From Acetobacter okinawensis JCM 25146 (GTDB taxonomy: Bacteria; Pseudomonadota; Alphaproteobacteria; Acetobacterales; Acetobacteraceae): a stretch of DNA of 45,505 bases. The notes below the pieces were generated by a model. It worked only from the letters and a program-made list of their open reading frames with translations. It was not told the DNA's origin and searched no databases. Both the position numbers and the translations under genes were made by a program. The DNA lies in assembly GCF_000613865.1 (NCBI RefSeq), contig NZ_BAJU01000020.1, forward strand, positions 1-45,505. The letters run 5' to 3'. This document shows positions 16,810 to 24,394 of the stretch, in pieces; positions within the stretch are counted from its first letter, which is position 1, and the number at the start of each line of letters is the position of its first letter.

Positions 16810-17283
16810 TTGCTTTGGGTAGTGGACCCATTTTGCCCCGTCATGATCCTCTATTACTTGCCCAGTGGTACGCTCAAGGAAGGCTTCGAAATCCTCTTCA
16901 TGACCGCTTGAGACAACAATCACGCCATACTTTGAGGTCTGGTACACCTTACCATCCAAGCGTACATTCACCCAGCCGCTAGAGGGCGAATATGCTAGTA
17001 TCTCTACTTGTGGTCTGCTTGATTTGCACTCAGGGAGGTCGGGAAACATGGAGTTACACGCCTGAACAAACGGGTAATGCTCGCCTGCGTCTGCATCGTA
17101 GACGCCCGGATGATGCGACCCAACAGTATAGTTTCTGTTTCCCTTGTCGTGGTATTCTGCCCCAATCTTGAGCAGACCCTTTTCATGAAGGGGGCATGGA
17201 GTGGGTAGCATGTTTGCCCACCCCACCCCCGGCACAGCCAGAGCCGCGATCACCAACAGAATTTTCCTCAAATCCGCCTCCAT
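16795..17283 (-). CDS. Exported protein of unknown function, accessory
   Basis: 162 residues from ATG 17283. The first part is a signal peptide (L-R-K-I-L-L-V-I-A-A-L-A-V-P-G-V-G-W-A, probable cleavage after W-A). A TTG at 17274 has a better ribosome binding site (GGAGG, five bases) and gives a cleaner signal. The mature part has three Cys (one in P-C-P-L-H near its start) and a beta-rich stretch with G-W-V-N-V-R-L-D-G-K-V-Y-Q-T-S-K-Y-G. No family recognised. It lies downstream of dinD on the same strand, 50 bases away, so they may be co-transcribed. Periplasmic or surface location suggests lysogenic conversion. Its 3' end overlaps the tape measure end by 15 bases. Confidence 0.65.
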   Translation of the reverse strand: MEADLRKILLVIAALAVPGVGWANMLPTPCPLHEKGLLKIGAEYHDKGNRNYTVGSHHPGVYDADAGEHYPFVQACNSMFPDLPECKSSRPQVEILAYSPSSGWVNVRLDGKVYQTSKYGVIVVSSGHEEDFEAFLERTTGQVIEDHDGAKWVHYPKQSCEP

Positions 17284-17333
17284 TACATTTTGGGACCTAT
17301 ATACCTGCTTGACCCATTGCGGTATTAGGAGGG

Positions 17334-18653
17334 CTACTCCTTGAAGTAGCTCCACACAAACTCCATGCCCTTGTCAGTAATTTTGAAGCCGCCCCGCACA
17401 TCCTCGGCATACCCTTGATAGATAAAGTTCGACTTGCTCGCCTTGTGCGACTTGAGGTTGCGGACGATCTGCGAAAACTTGGAGTCCTTCCGGCTTTCAT
17501 TCGGCGCCATGTGATCATCTGACAGCTTCACATAGTCTGGAATAGTATCAATTAAATTGCTGGTGGTGATTTCTCCGTTCGGGCGAACTGACATAATAAG
17601 CAGCGCATACTTCCAGAGGTCCTTCGACAAGTCGATTTCGACCGCATCGGCCTTGGGTGCCGCCAGAGGCTGCTCAATCCGGGTCTGCGCCGGGATTGCC
17701 CTCATACGCTGCCGCTTGCGCTCTTGAGCGGCAATCTTCTTGACGTCTTCTGCCACGGGGAGGTCCTCGGGCATAATGCCGCTGAGTTCCTTCATGGTCT
17801 GTCGAACTTTTAAGCCGACTTCATAGTGTGCGTTGCAGGCATTTTCCTTGCCCGCGATGCTCTTACTGCGCAACTTTTCCTCTGTTTGGGTGATGCGGAA
17901 CAGATTGGCGGCCAATTCGGTGCTACCCATGTGGTCGAGGATATTGGCCTTCCGAGGAAGGTCCTTATATCCCCTAATTTCGTTGACTCCACGACCACCA
18001 TACAAGCCTTGGTAGCCCCTGTTCTGAAACTTACCGAAGTCTTTCCCGGTGACAACGCCCGCCGCCTTGGCTGCGTCGGCAAGGCGTTTGTTTTCAGACA
18101 CCACTTGATTGCGAAGATACAGGCGTTTTTGGCTCTCCGAGAGTTTGTCGAAGTCGAGACCTTCCCGATCCGTCAATTCCTGCCGACGCGTCTGGATTGC
18201 GAAATATGTCTGGGCGAACGCCACCGGCTTGAGGCGCGACGACGCATTCTGCGCGATTAGATAGCAGGCATACCGCGAAAGTTCGAAATTCGCACTTGGG
18301 CGACCACCTTCGGAGTTTTTCGGTGTTGACCGAAAAACCTCCTTGAAGTGCCCAGCCGGGGCATGCCCCGCATTCTGGCAAGCCGCAATAGCCCGACGGA
18401 TTACGCCTTCAAAATCCTCCCACCGCTTGTACCCAAGGAGGGCTTGCATATCGCGGGCGAACCAATGCTTGTCTCCGCGCTCCTTGTTGTGCCCAGCGTC
18501 CTCAAATTGATCAATTAGCGCATCAATACTGCCCACTTTCGTGGTATTTTCAACCAATTCCGTAACCTCGCGGGGATCGGTCTGCGCAACACGTTGCATG
18601 GCTTCGTCGGAATCGAACTTCACAGGGACGTCTAGTTTGCGGTTGCTGGTCAT
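17334..18653 (-). CDS. dinD: DinD (DNA-damage-inducible protein D) fused to a C-terminal winged-helix-like domain
   Basis: 439 residues; ATG 18653 has AAGGAG eight bases away. Residues about 60-310 follow E. coli DinD closely: W-F-A-R-D-M-Q-A-L-L-G-Y, L-S-R-Y-A-C-Y-L-I-A-Q-N, Q-T-Y-F-A-I-Q-T-R-R-Q-E, G-Y-Q-G-L-Y-G-G, I-L-D-H-M-G-S-T-E-L-A-A-N-L-F-R, V-R-Q-T-M-K-E-L. E. coli DinD has about 274 residues and inhibits RecA-driven strand exchange (family knowledge). Here about 50 residues precede the domain. A separate domain of about 100 residues follows, with the look of a winged helix (W-K-Y-A-L-L-I-M-S, F-S-Q-I-V-R-N-L-K-S, G-G-F-K-I-T-D-K-G). Such domains occur at the ends of restriction-type nucleases. 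No LexA box of the usual alphaproteobacterial kind was found upstream. Confidence 0.85.
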   Translation of the reverse strand: MTSNRKLDVPVKFDSDEAMQRVAQTDPREVTELVENTTKVGSIDALIDQFEDAGHNKERGDKHWFARDMQALLGYKRWEDFEGVIRRAIAACQNAGHAPAGHFKEVFRSTPKNSEGGRPSANFELSRYACYLIAQNASSRLKPVAFAQTYFAIQTRRQELTDREGLDFDKLSESQKRLYLRNQVVSENKRLADAAKAAGVVTGKDFGKFQNRGYQGLYGGRGVNEIRGYKDLPRKANILDHMGSTELAANLFRITQTEEKLRSKSIAGKENACNAHYEVGLKVRQTMKELSGIMPEDLPVAEDVKKIAAQERKRQRMRAIPAQTRIEQPLAAPKADAVEIDLSKDLWKYALLIMSVRPNGEITTSNLIDTIPDYVKLSDDHMAPNESRKDSKFSQIVRNLKSHKASKSNFIYQGYAEDVRGGFKITDKGMEFVWSYFKE

Positions 18654-18673
18654 GCGATCAACTCCTTGTAGGT

Positions 18674-18719
18674 AAGGCGACCGGAAACTTGATCGAGCAG
18701 CGCATTGACCGGTCGCCTT
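18674..18719 (-). promoter_or_regulatory. Inverted repeat in the 5' leader of dinD
   Basis: AAGGCGACCGG (18674-18684) and its perfect complement (18709-18719) enclose 24 bases. The repeat ends about a dozen bases before the dinD ribosome binding site. As RNA it would form a stable 11-bp hairpin in the leader; as DNA it could be an operator with widely spaced half-sites. There is no T-run after it, so it is not a typical terminator. Confidence 0.45.
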
Positions 18720-18811
18720 CGTCGGCCTCACGCTGATTAAATCGCCGCATCATTACGCAGATGTGGGCCATTTTGGATGAAATGGAAGATCGAATGAAGG
18801 CTTTGGTTTAG

Positions 18812-18839
18812 AAAAATGGCCGGAGCTAGTCCGGCCATT
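18812..18839 (-). terminator. Rho-independent terminator of the small HTH gene
   Basis: AATGGCCGGA (18815-18824), loop of five, TCCGGCCATT (18830-18839). On the minus strand the stem is followed by a T-run (18816-18812). It stands six bases beyond the stop of the gene at 18845-19060 and insulates dinD from it. Confidence 0.8.
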
Positions 18840-18844
18840 AATCG

Positions 18845-19060
18845 TCACTTCTTCCGTTTAGGCCATACAGAGGGGCGATGAAGGCTCGGGAATAACTTCC
18901 CTGTCTTCACTTCCGAAATGCGGCCCGGGTTCACGTCGTAATCAGCGGCGATGCGGTTTAAGAACTCTCCGGCAGAAATACGCTGAATAATATGTGTTGC
19001 ATCTGCCTCAGACAGCGCTTTAGATGGCTGTCGAGGGTTATAGTCTTTAGAAATACCCAT
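18845..19060 (-). CDS. Small helix-turn-helix protein
   Basis: 71 residues, start at ATG 19060 with AGAGGA upstream. The core reads L-S-E-A-D-A-T-H-I-I-Q-R-I-S-A-G-E, then L-N-R-I-A-A-D-Y-D-V-N-P-G-R-I-S-E-V-K-T-G-K. This is a helix-turn-helix of the kind found in small phage DNA-binding proteins and in HNH-associated modules. The C-terminal end is basic (WPKRKK). It is the first gene of the minus-strand accessory block, read away from the baseplate operon, so it may regulate that block or the divergent promoter region to its right. No metal-binding nuclease motif is present. Confidence 0.65.
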   Translation of the reverse strand: MGISKDYNPRQPSKALSEADATHIIQRISAGEFLNRIAADYDVNPGRISEVKTGKLFPSLHRPSVWPKRKK

Positions 19061-19474
19061 GATGGGGTGTTCCTCTTAATAAGAGAACCGCCCTTGACGC
19101 ATGTCGCCTACGTTGGCATGTAGCCAGCGCTATTCGGTTAGCAACATTTCCGCGAGCAGTTCGTTCGTAGCGGAATAGAAAGGGGTGGCCCTTGCCGGGG
19201 CTGCCCCTTTTGTTTGTCTGCACTATAAATACCAGTACTTAAAACGAGTACCTAGAGCAGATAGTGAATTTTTTTATGGAAAATTCGAAAAACTGGCCAA
19301 GTTGAAAGATATTTTGTCTGAGCACGACGGCTATTACCATTAAAGTGTTCACTTTGACGATAATTAAGTGTCTCCAAATGACACACGTTTACCGCATGCA
19401 TTGTTGGTATGGCCTCCCTTGTACCCCACCCCCAACCTGTACTACCCTGCTCCGACCATTCAGGAGCCATATTC
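19061..19474. promoter_or_regulatory. Divergent intergenic region between accessory block and baseplate operon
   Basis: 414 bases without a supported gene. It contains a perfect palindrome AAAGTG-TT-CACTTT at 19342-19355, whose last bases start a TTGACG (19354-19359), a fair -35 element toward the baseplate genes with a poor -10. An inverted pair GTACT...AGTAC lies at 19235-19251. The 34-bp repeat is at 19416-19449. The layout suggests promoters for both directions under repression, which is inference. Confidence 0.4.
19416..19449 (+). repeat. 34-bp element, copy A of an inverted pair
   Basis: It starts CCCTTGTACCC and ends CCTGTACTACCCTG. It matches the reverse complement of 28998-29031 at 32 of 34 positions (differences only just after TTGTAC). 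It lies 26 bases before the first baseplate gene start. It also contains TTGTAC and, 18 bases on, TACCCT, similar in form to the promoter-like elements at 1918 and 22112. Promoter, operator and recombination site are all possible. Confidence 0.6.
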
Positions 19475-20191
19475 ATGGTCATGCAAACGGTGGCCCAGCC
19501 GGTCACAGCCAATGTTATTCCGGGGGCGGGCGTTCCTAAACTCTGGTCCACGGTCATATCCGATGCGGAGGCCGTGGCATCCGTCGAACTGGACACGCTT
19601 CTCCAGAGCTACCTTATCAAGCAGGCCGACAAGCTGTGGGGCATCTTCGATAGCAGCGGTACCGCCGTCATAACCTCGGGCCGGGTGCGGGCTGTAGATA
19701 TGCGCGCGGGCTACATGATCTCTGACGCTCCGCTAGAGAACGGCGCGTTCATGTCCTACAACAAGGTGAAGCGTCCGAGCGAGATCATGGTGGAAATGCT
19801 GTGTGACGGCACAAGCATGAGTTACGGCAACCTGAGCGCAATTAGCAATCTGTTGTCGACCACGGGCATTACAGGCGCATCCCCTGAGCTTACGGCGCGT
19901 ACCAGCTTCACCAAGGCGCTGGATACGGTCGTGGCTGATCTCAACCTCTACCATGTGACCACGCCAGAGCAGACTTACGCCAACATGAACGTGGTCGAGT
20001 ACTCCATGCGCCGATCAGTCGAACGGGGCGTCACGCTGCTTTGGGCGGACGTTCGGTTGCAGGAGGTGCGGTTGACGGCATCCAACCAGCTAACAAAGAC
20101 TGTAAAACCCAGCGGCGAGGCAAAGTCTTTCTCGGGGCCAGTCGCAACCCAAGAAGCGACAAGCGCACAAGCATCATCTGTGAGCGGGTAA
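19475..20191 (+). CDS. Baseplate protein (Dit-like)
   Basis: 238 residues. ATG 19475 is preceded by AGGAG at eight bases. The protein opens with a beta-rich region (V-P-K-L-W-S-T-V-I-S-D-A), then S-Y-L-I-K-Q-A-D-K-L-W-G-I-F-D-S-S-G-T, D-M-R-A-G-Y-M-I-S-D-A-P-L-E-N-G-A-F and Y-N-K-V-K-R-P-S-E-I. That resembles the Dit_N-type phage baseplate proteins that connect the tube to the hub. The C-terminal tail is Ser/Ala/Gln-rich and probably flexible. It begins the baseplate operon and is followed three bases later by the plug gene. Confidence 0.75.
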   Translation: MVMQTVAQPVTANVIPGAGVPKLWSTVISDAEAVASVELDTLLQSYLIKQADKLWGIFDSSGTAVITSGRVRAVDMRAGYMISDAPLENGAFMSYNKVKRPSEIMVEMLCDGTSMSYGNLSAISNLLSTTGITGASPELTARTSFTKALDTVVADLNLYHVTTPEQTYANMNVVEYSMRRSVERGVTLLWADVRLQEVRLTASNQLTKTVKPSGEAKSFSGPVATQEATSAQASSVSG

Positions 20192-20194
20192 AAT

Positions 20195-20503
20195 ATGACC
20201 GACCCTATTGTTATTCCGCTAAACGCGGTCGCCCAACAGTCCGTACAAACAACACTGTCTGGCCAGTCTGTGCAACTTGATATCCAGCAGCGCACAACCG
20301 GGCTGTACATGAATATCTGGCTGAATGGGACAATGATTATTGCGGGCCTTTTGTGCCAGGACCGGACGTGGCTTGTGCAGAAATCTTATTTTGGCATGCC
20401 GGGGGATATGATCTTTGCAGATCAGGGGGGGGAAACTGACCCTGAATATTCCGGGCTAAGCGAGCGATATGTCCTGATGTATCAGGAGGGAAAGAATGTC
20501 TGA
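20195..20503 (+). CDS. Baseplate plug protein
   Basis: 102 residues. I-P-L-N-A-V-A-Q-Q-S, T-L-S-G-Q-S-V-Q-L-D-I, Q-R-T-T-G-L-Y-M-N-I-W-L-N-G, then C-Q-D-R, G-D-M-I-F-A-D and L-S-E-R-Y-V-L-M-Y follow the phage baseplate plug family step by step. It is expected to close the central hole of the baseplate before contraction. The end overlaps the hub gene by eight bases, whose ribosome binding site (GGAGGG) lies inside this gene. Confidence 0.82.
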   Translation: MTDPIVIPLNAVAQQSVQTTLSGQSVQLDIQQRTTGLYMNIWLNGTMIIAGLLCQDRTWLVQKSYFGMPGDMIFADQGGETDPEYSGLSERYVLMYQEGKNV

Positions 20504-21479
20504 AACTATTGTTCATGGCTCTCGCTCCGTCCAAAAATTACACAAGAGGAAGCTGGATGTTGCTTTCAATATTGTGACGGGTGGATTTGGGCCGGACGGA
20601 TCAGACAGCCTGACCTTATCTGGCCACAGGGTCCGAGCGCACATTACCAATGCTGGCATGGCGTCAGGATCTTCATTGTCCCTTAGGGTTGAGGGAATGA
20701 CCTTAAGCTCCATGAACCGCTTGTCGGTCATACGGTCGCGCCAAACATGGCAAAACGCAAATAAGATTACCCTGTTGGGTGGAGACGATAGCTCCCCCAT
20801 GTCTGTTGTGTTTTCTGGATACGTGACAGCAGCCTTTGCTGATTTCACCGGCGCACCAAATGTGGCATTTCAAGTCGAGGCCAACAATCTTTGCCTGTCG
20901 GCAGCCTCTGCGATGACCCCAATATCATTTAATGGGGCCGTTGATTTTGAAACTATAGCCTCTGCAATTTGTTACACGATGGGCTGGAGGCTGAAGAACC
21001 ACGGCGTCAAAGTCGTATTCCCGAGCTACTACGGTTACGGAGACCCAAGAAGCGCCCTAGAGCGTCTTTGCATGTCCGTGAAGGCCATTTTCCATTTAGA
21101 CGAAAATATGAATTTTCTTCATATTTGGCCGCGCGATTTTGCTTATGCTGACGATATAGACGTAAATATGCCCTATATCAGCGCGAAAAGCGGCCTCATT
21201 GGCTACCCAGCCTACAGTGACGCGGGCGTTCTGTTCGAGTGCCTATTCAACCCCAATATTCGATACAACTCCCCCCTTCGCCTCAAGAGCGATTACGCTC
21301 CGGCTGGCTGGGTTGATAACCAGAATGGACAGGTTCCGGCGCAGACATCCCCGGCCAACGGTACCTGGTTGCCATATATCATTGAACACAATCTGGAATC
21401 AGAAGTGCCTGACGGCCAGTGGATAACCTTTGTAGGAGCAACGCGCGGTGACAACCCAGCAAACTTCAAGCTCGGGTAA
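20496..21479 (+). CDS. Baseplate hub protein (gp27/gpD-like)
   Basis: 327 residues. R-K-L-D-V-A-F-N-I near the start, G-H-R-V-R-A-H-I-T-N-A-G, a central I-S-F-N-G-A-V-D-F-E-T-I-A and Y-G-Y-G-D-P-R-S-A-L-E-R-L are typical of hub proteins of DUF3383 phages. The C-terminal half has G-L-I-G-Y-P-A-Y and F-E-C-L-F-N-P-N-I. As trimer it should link the tube to the spike encoded next. Its bases are less GC-rich than the surrounding structural genes, a sign of mosaic origin. It overlaps the spike gene by 32 bases. Confidence 0.78.
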   Translation: MSETIVHGSRSVQKLHKRKLDVAFNIVTGGFGPDGSDSLTLSGHRVRAHITNAGMASGSSLSLRVEGMTLSSMNRLSVIRSRQTWQNANKITLLGGDDSSPMSVVFSGYVTAAFADFTGAPNVAFQVEANNLCLSAASAMTPISFNGAVDFETIASAICYTMGWRLKNHGVKVVFPSYYGYGDPRSALERLCMSVKAIFHLDENMNFLHIWPRDFAYADDIDVNMPYISAKSGLIGYPAYSDAGVLFECLFNPNIRYNSPLRLKSDYAPAGWVDNQNGQVPAQTSPANGTWLPYIIEHNLESEVPDGQWITFVGATRGDNPANFKLG

Positions 21480-22109
21480 TCTGCCCGGGTCTTGGCAGCG
21501 GCCAGACGGAGCCTCCGGTTTCAATACCACCAACGCCGCAATCCGCCGCATCCTCTCCATGATCGGCGCAGACACGCTGGTTCAGGTCAAAGCAGTGCAT
21601 GGCGTGGGGCTGGAGCCGGTCGGCACGGTGGACGTGCAGATTATGGTGCACCAGCAGGACGGAGCGGGACGCACGGTGCCGCACGGCATTATCTACGGCA
21701 TTCCGTACTTTCGCCTGCAAGGCGGTACGCGGGCGGTTATCTGCGACCCGGCTGTGGGGGACATTGGCGCGCTCATTGTGTGCGGGCGGGACATATCGGG
21801 CGTAAAGGCCAACCGCGCTCCGTCCGCCCCTGGAAGCTTTCGCCAGCATGATTACGCGGATGCGCTGTATATCGGCGGGTTCCTCAATGGCACCCCGACC
21901 GAATACATCGGCTGGGTCGGCGGGGACGTGCACGTCAAGACGGCGGGCAAGTTCGTGGTGGATGCTTCGGAGTTCGACATTAACTGTTCGGTTAATGTGA
22001 CCGGGGCCGTGACGGCGACCGGGGACGTGAAGGCGGGGAGCATCAGCTTGATAGCCACAAGCATTCGGGTGTGCAGACGGGCAGCGGGAATACTGGGGGG
22101 CCGGAATAG
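21448..22109 (+). CDS. Baseplate spike protein (Gp138-type N-terminal domain), apparent frameshift near 22050
   Basis: Starts at GTG 21448 with AGGAG upstream. The OB-fold part has A-I-R-R-I-L-S-M-I, V-Q-V-K-A-V-H, I-P-Y-F-R-L-Q-G-G and D-P-A-V-G-D-I-G. The beta-helix part follows (V-N-V-T-G-A-V-T-A-T-G-D-V-K-A-G-S-I-S-L). As written the frame then turns into Arg-rich sequence and ends at 22200. One extra base near 22050 restores S-H-K-H-S-G-V-Q-T-G-S-G and a stop at 22107-22109, a spike of 220 residues. The H-x-H motif binds metal at the tip of known spikes. The short version would be the true end; the single-base loss is probably a sequence error. Confidence 0.8.
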
Positions 22110-22111
22110 CC

Positions 22112-22140
22112 TTGTACCCGCGCGCGGTTTTTGGCATAGT
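22112..22140 (+). promoter_or_regulatory. Promoter-like element TTGTAC-N17-CATAGT
   Basis: TTGTAC (22112-22117) and CATAGT (22135-22140) are 17 bases apart, directly after the restored spike stop codon. Between them lies the palindrome CCGCGCGCGG. It is one of three elements in the window with TTGTAC at this spacing, and it stands 63 bases before the next one. Confidence 0.4.
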
Positions 22141-22174
22141 TCATCTACCGTTGCGCGGTCTGCGCAGATACCGC

Positions 22175-22203
22175 TTGTACCCGGTACCTTTTTGCAGTAG
22201 TTT
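22175..22203 (+). promoter_or_regulatory. Promoter-like element TTGTAC-N17-TAGTTT, near copy of the one at 1918
   Basis: GCTTGTACCC-GGTACCTTT...GCAGTA matches the element at 1916-1942 almost base for base, including the palindrome GTACC-C-GGTAC. The -10 position (TAGTTT) is weaker than in the first copy. A terminator follows at 22229-22254, just before the next baseplate operon, repeating the layout before the terminase genes. Confidence 0.45.
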
Positions 22204-22228
22204 TTTCCTAATCTCTCACAAGTCTATC

Positions 22229-22254
22229 AGCCGTCCTTTGGGGCGGCTTTTTTT
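22229..22254 (+). terminator. Rho-independent terminator before the baseplate wedge operon
   Basis: AGCCGTCC (22229-22236), loop TTTG, GGGCGGCT (22241-22248, one G-T pair), then six more T. It lies 12 bases before the ATG at 22266. Like the one at 1979-2000, it separates a promoter-like element from a late operon. Confidence 0.85.
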
Positions 22255-22265
22255 ATTGGTGGCGC

Positions 22266-22619
22266 ATGAACACGATCCTTCTTGACCGGAGTACGTGGGA
22301 CTTGCTGCTTGACCATGACGGCAACATTGCTGTGGCCTCCAGCGCCTATGCGGTCGGGCAGGATATTTCCTCTGCCGTGCGGGTGTTTCAGGGCGAGTGC
22401 TATTACGATACGGCGCAGGGCCTGCCGTACCTGACCAACATACTAGGTAAGAACCAGTCTCTTTCCGTTTTTCAGACGCAGGTTGAGCAGGCCGCCGCAG
22501 CCGTGCCGGACGTGGCGGAGGCCCGCTGCATGGTCTCCAGCATGAGCTATGACCGCGCGCTTTCCGGCGCAATTCTCTACACCACCACAGATGGGACCAC
22601 CAGCAATGTCGGGCTCTGA
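22266..22619 (+). CDS. Baseplate wedge protein, gp46/gp25-like
   Basis: 117 residues. T-I-L-L-D-R-S-T-W-D-L, D-G-N-I-A-V-A-S, A-Q-G-L-P-Y near the middle and V-A-E-A-R-C-M-V near the end follow the pattern of the small wedge proteins (Mu gp46/T4 gp25-like) that precede baseplate J. ATG 22266 is only weakly served by a TTGGTGGCGC sequence. The end overlaps the J-type gene by 14 bases. It helps tie the sheath to the baseplate. Confidence 0.72.
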   Translation: MNTILLDRSTWDLLLDHDGNIAVASSAYAVGQDISSAVRVFQGECYYDTAQGLPYLTNILGKNQSLSVFQTQVEQAAAAVPDVAEARCMVSSMSYDRALSGAILYTTTDGTTSNVGL

Positions 22620-23820
22620 TTACGGCACAACATCAGTACCCGCGCCGTCCTTTACGGATGCGGGGTTTGCGGCCCCGGCTGAAAGTGACATGCTGACCGG
22701 CGCGCTGGCAGACATGAACGCGGCCATGGGCGGCAACCTGAACACGGACCTGTCCACCCCGCAGGGCCAGCTTGCCATGTCGCTCACGGCCATTCTTGGG
22801 GATGCGTATGACCAGATGCTTGCAATCTTCAACGGCGTGGACCCGGACCGCGCCTTTGGTCGCATGCAGGACGCCATTGGCAATATCTATTTTATCAGTC
22901 GCAAAGGTGCGACAGCCACGGTTGTGACAGTAACATGCGTGGGCTCGGCTGGCGCTGTGGTGCCAGAAGGAACGCTCATTCAGGACGGGAGCGGCAACTA
23001 CTACGCAGCAGATGGCGCTATCACGCTTGATGCAACTGGCACGGGCATAGGCTCCTTCTCCTGCACCACCAAGGGTGTGATCTATTGCCCTGCCAATAGC
23101 GTGTCCATTTATCAGTCAGTCACCGGCCTGACGTCCGTTAACAACCCGGCTGCGGGCGTGACCGGCAGCGCGGAGGAGGGGCGACAGGCGTTCGAGGCCC
23201 GGCGGACGGCAACGGTGGAGGGCAATGCCATTGGCTCCCTTAACGCCATAGCTGGGGCCGTGCTGAGTGTTGACGGAGTAACTGATGCCTACGTGACTGA
23301 CAACAGCACCGATGCCGCAGTGACTACGGGAGGCGTGTCTATCGCGGCCCACAGCCTGTACGTGTGCGTCAACGGCGGCACGGACGAGGCTGTGGCGCTG
23401 GCCATTATCAGCAAGAAGCCGCCGGGCTGCGCTTATACTGGCACCACCAGCGTGACCGTAACTGACCCCAACAGCGCATACCACACGCCTCCGACCTATG
23501 CCGTGCAGTTCACGCGCGCCACGGACACGCCCATTTATTTTGCCGTGACGCTGGAGAAAAACAGCGGCGTTCCGTCAACGGCTGCGGCAGATGTGCAGGC
23601 GGCCATTATCGCTGCGTTTGATGGCATGGAAGGCTCCCAGATCGGGCAGACCATCTATGCCAGCAGCTTTTATGCAGCCGTGGCGGCTCTCGGGTCATGG
23701 GTGAAGATTGTTGAAATCACCATAGGCACCTCCAGCCTGCCGGTCGGATTTACGGCGTCCATGAACATTGACCAGATCCCCACGCTGGAAACAGGCAACA
23801 TCAACGTATCGGTGGACTGA
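22606..23820 (+). CDS. Baseplate J/gp47 family protein
   Basis: 404 residues from ATG 22606; an in-frame ATG at 22549 would add 19 residues that look out of frame with family sequence. Marks: T-P-Q-G-Q-L-A-M-S, D-P-D-R-A-F-G-R-M-Q-D, R-K-G-A-T-A-T, V-P-E-G-T-L-I-Q-D-G-S-G, G-S-A-E-E-G-R-Q-A-F-E-A-R-R, then S-V-D-G-V-T-D-A-Y-V and K-K-P-P-G-C. These are the usual motifs of baseplate J, which forms the wedge arms. The stop overlaps the next start by one base. Confidence 0.88.
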   Translation: MSGSDYGTTSVPAPSFTDAGFAAPAESDMLTGALADMNAAMGGNLNTDLSTPQGQLAMSLTAILGDAYDQMLAIFNGVDPDRAFGRMQDAIGNIYFISRKGATATVVTVTCVGSAGAVVPEGTLIQDGSGNYYAADGAITLDATGTGIGSFSCTTKGVIYCPANSVSIYQSVTGLTSVNNPAAGVTGSAEEGRQAFEARRTATVEGNAIGSLNAIAGAVLSVDGVTDAYVTDNSTDAAVTTGGVSIAAHSLYVCVNGGTDEAVALAIISKKPPGCAYTGTTSVTVTDPNSAYHTPPTYAVQFTRATDTPIYFAVTLEKNSGVPSTAAADVQAAIIAAFDGMEGSQIGQTIYASSFYAAVAALGSWVKIVEITIGTSSLPVGFTASMNIDQIPTLETGNINVSVD

Positions 23821-24392
23821 TGCAGGACGTAAGTCAGACCATTCTGTCGCAATATGCGAACAGCCCGGCCATCTGCACGTTTATCGAGGCGTGGAACCAG
23901 ATGCTGGACCCGTCCACACAGATAAATGACTGGTACAATCTAGTCTGGAATGTGCAGACCGCGCAGGGCTACGGGCTGGACGTGTGGGGTCGCATTGTTG
24001 GCGTCTCCCGCGTTCTCAGCATTGCATCCGTCAAATATCTGGGCTGGCGGGAGGCTAACGACCTGACGGAAGAGGGCTTTAACCAAGCACCTTGGTACCG
24101 CGGGGTCGACGCAACGAGCAATTTCCGCCTCTCGGACGATGGATACCGTCAGCTTATCTACGCCAAGGCCCTAGCCAACATATCGGACGGGTCGATCATA
24201 TCCATCAATAAGATCCTGACCACGCTCTTTGCGGCGCAGGGCGATGCTTATGTGCAGGACAATGGCAGCATGAGCATGACCTATGTGTTCAAGTTCATTC
24301 CTACGGATGTTCAGGTCAGCATTATCCAGAACAGCGGCGTACTCCCCCAGCCTGCGGGTGTTTCCGTTTCCTATTCAATCCAGAGCGACTGA
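23820..24392 (+). CDS. DUF2612 tail protein (tail protein I-like)
   Basis: 190 residues. Q-T-I-L-S-Q-Y-A-N-S-P at the start, then N-L-V-W-N-V-Q-T-A-Q-G-Y-G-L-D-V-W-G-R-I-V-G-V-S-R and L-S-D-D-G-Y-R-Q-L-I-Y-A-K-A are the DUF2612 pattern. In contractile phages this protein follows baseplate J and carries the tail fibres. It is one base into the preceding gene's end and three bases before the fibre gene. Confidence 0.88.
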   Translation: MQDVSQTILSQYANSPAICTFIEAWNQMLDPSTQINDWYNLVWNVQTAQGYGLDVWGRIVGVSRVLSIASVKYLGWREANDLTEEGFNQAPWYRGVDATSNFRLSDDGYRQLIYAKALANISDGSIISINKILTTLFAAQGDAYVQDNGSMSMTYVFKFIPTDVQVSIIQNSGVLPQPAGVSVSYSIQSD

Positions 24393-24394
24393 CC

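Noticed and set aside
18654..18811. LexA operator before dinD
   Set aside because: I looked for GTTC-N7-GTTC, GAAC-N7-GAAC and the CTGT-type box and saw none.
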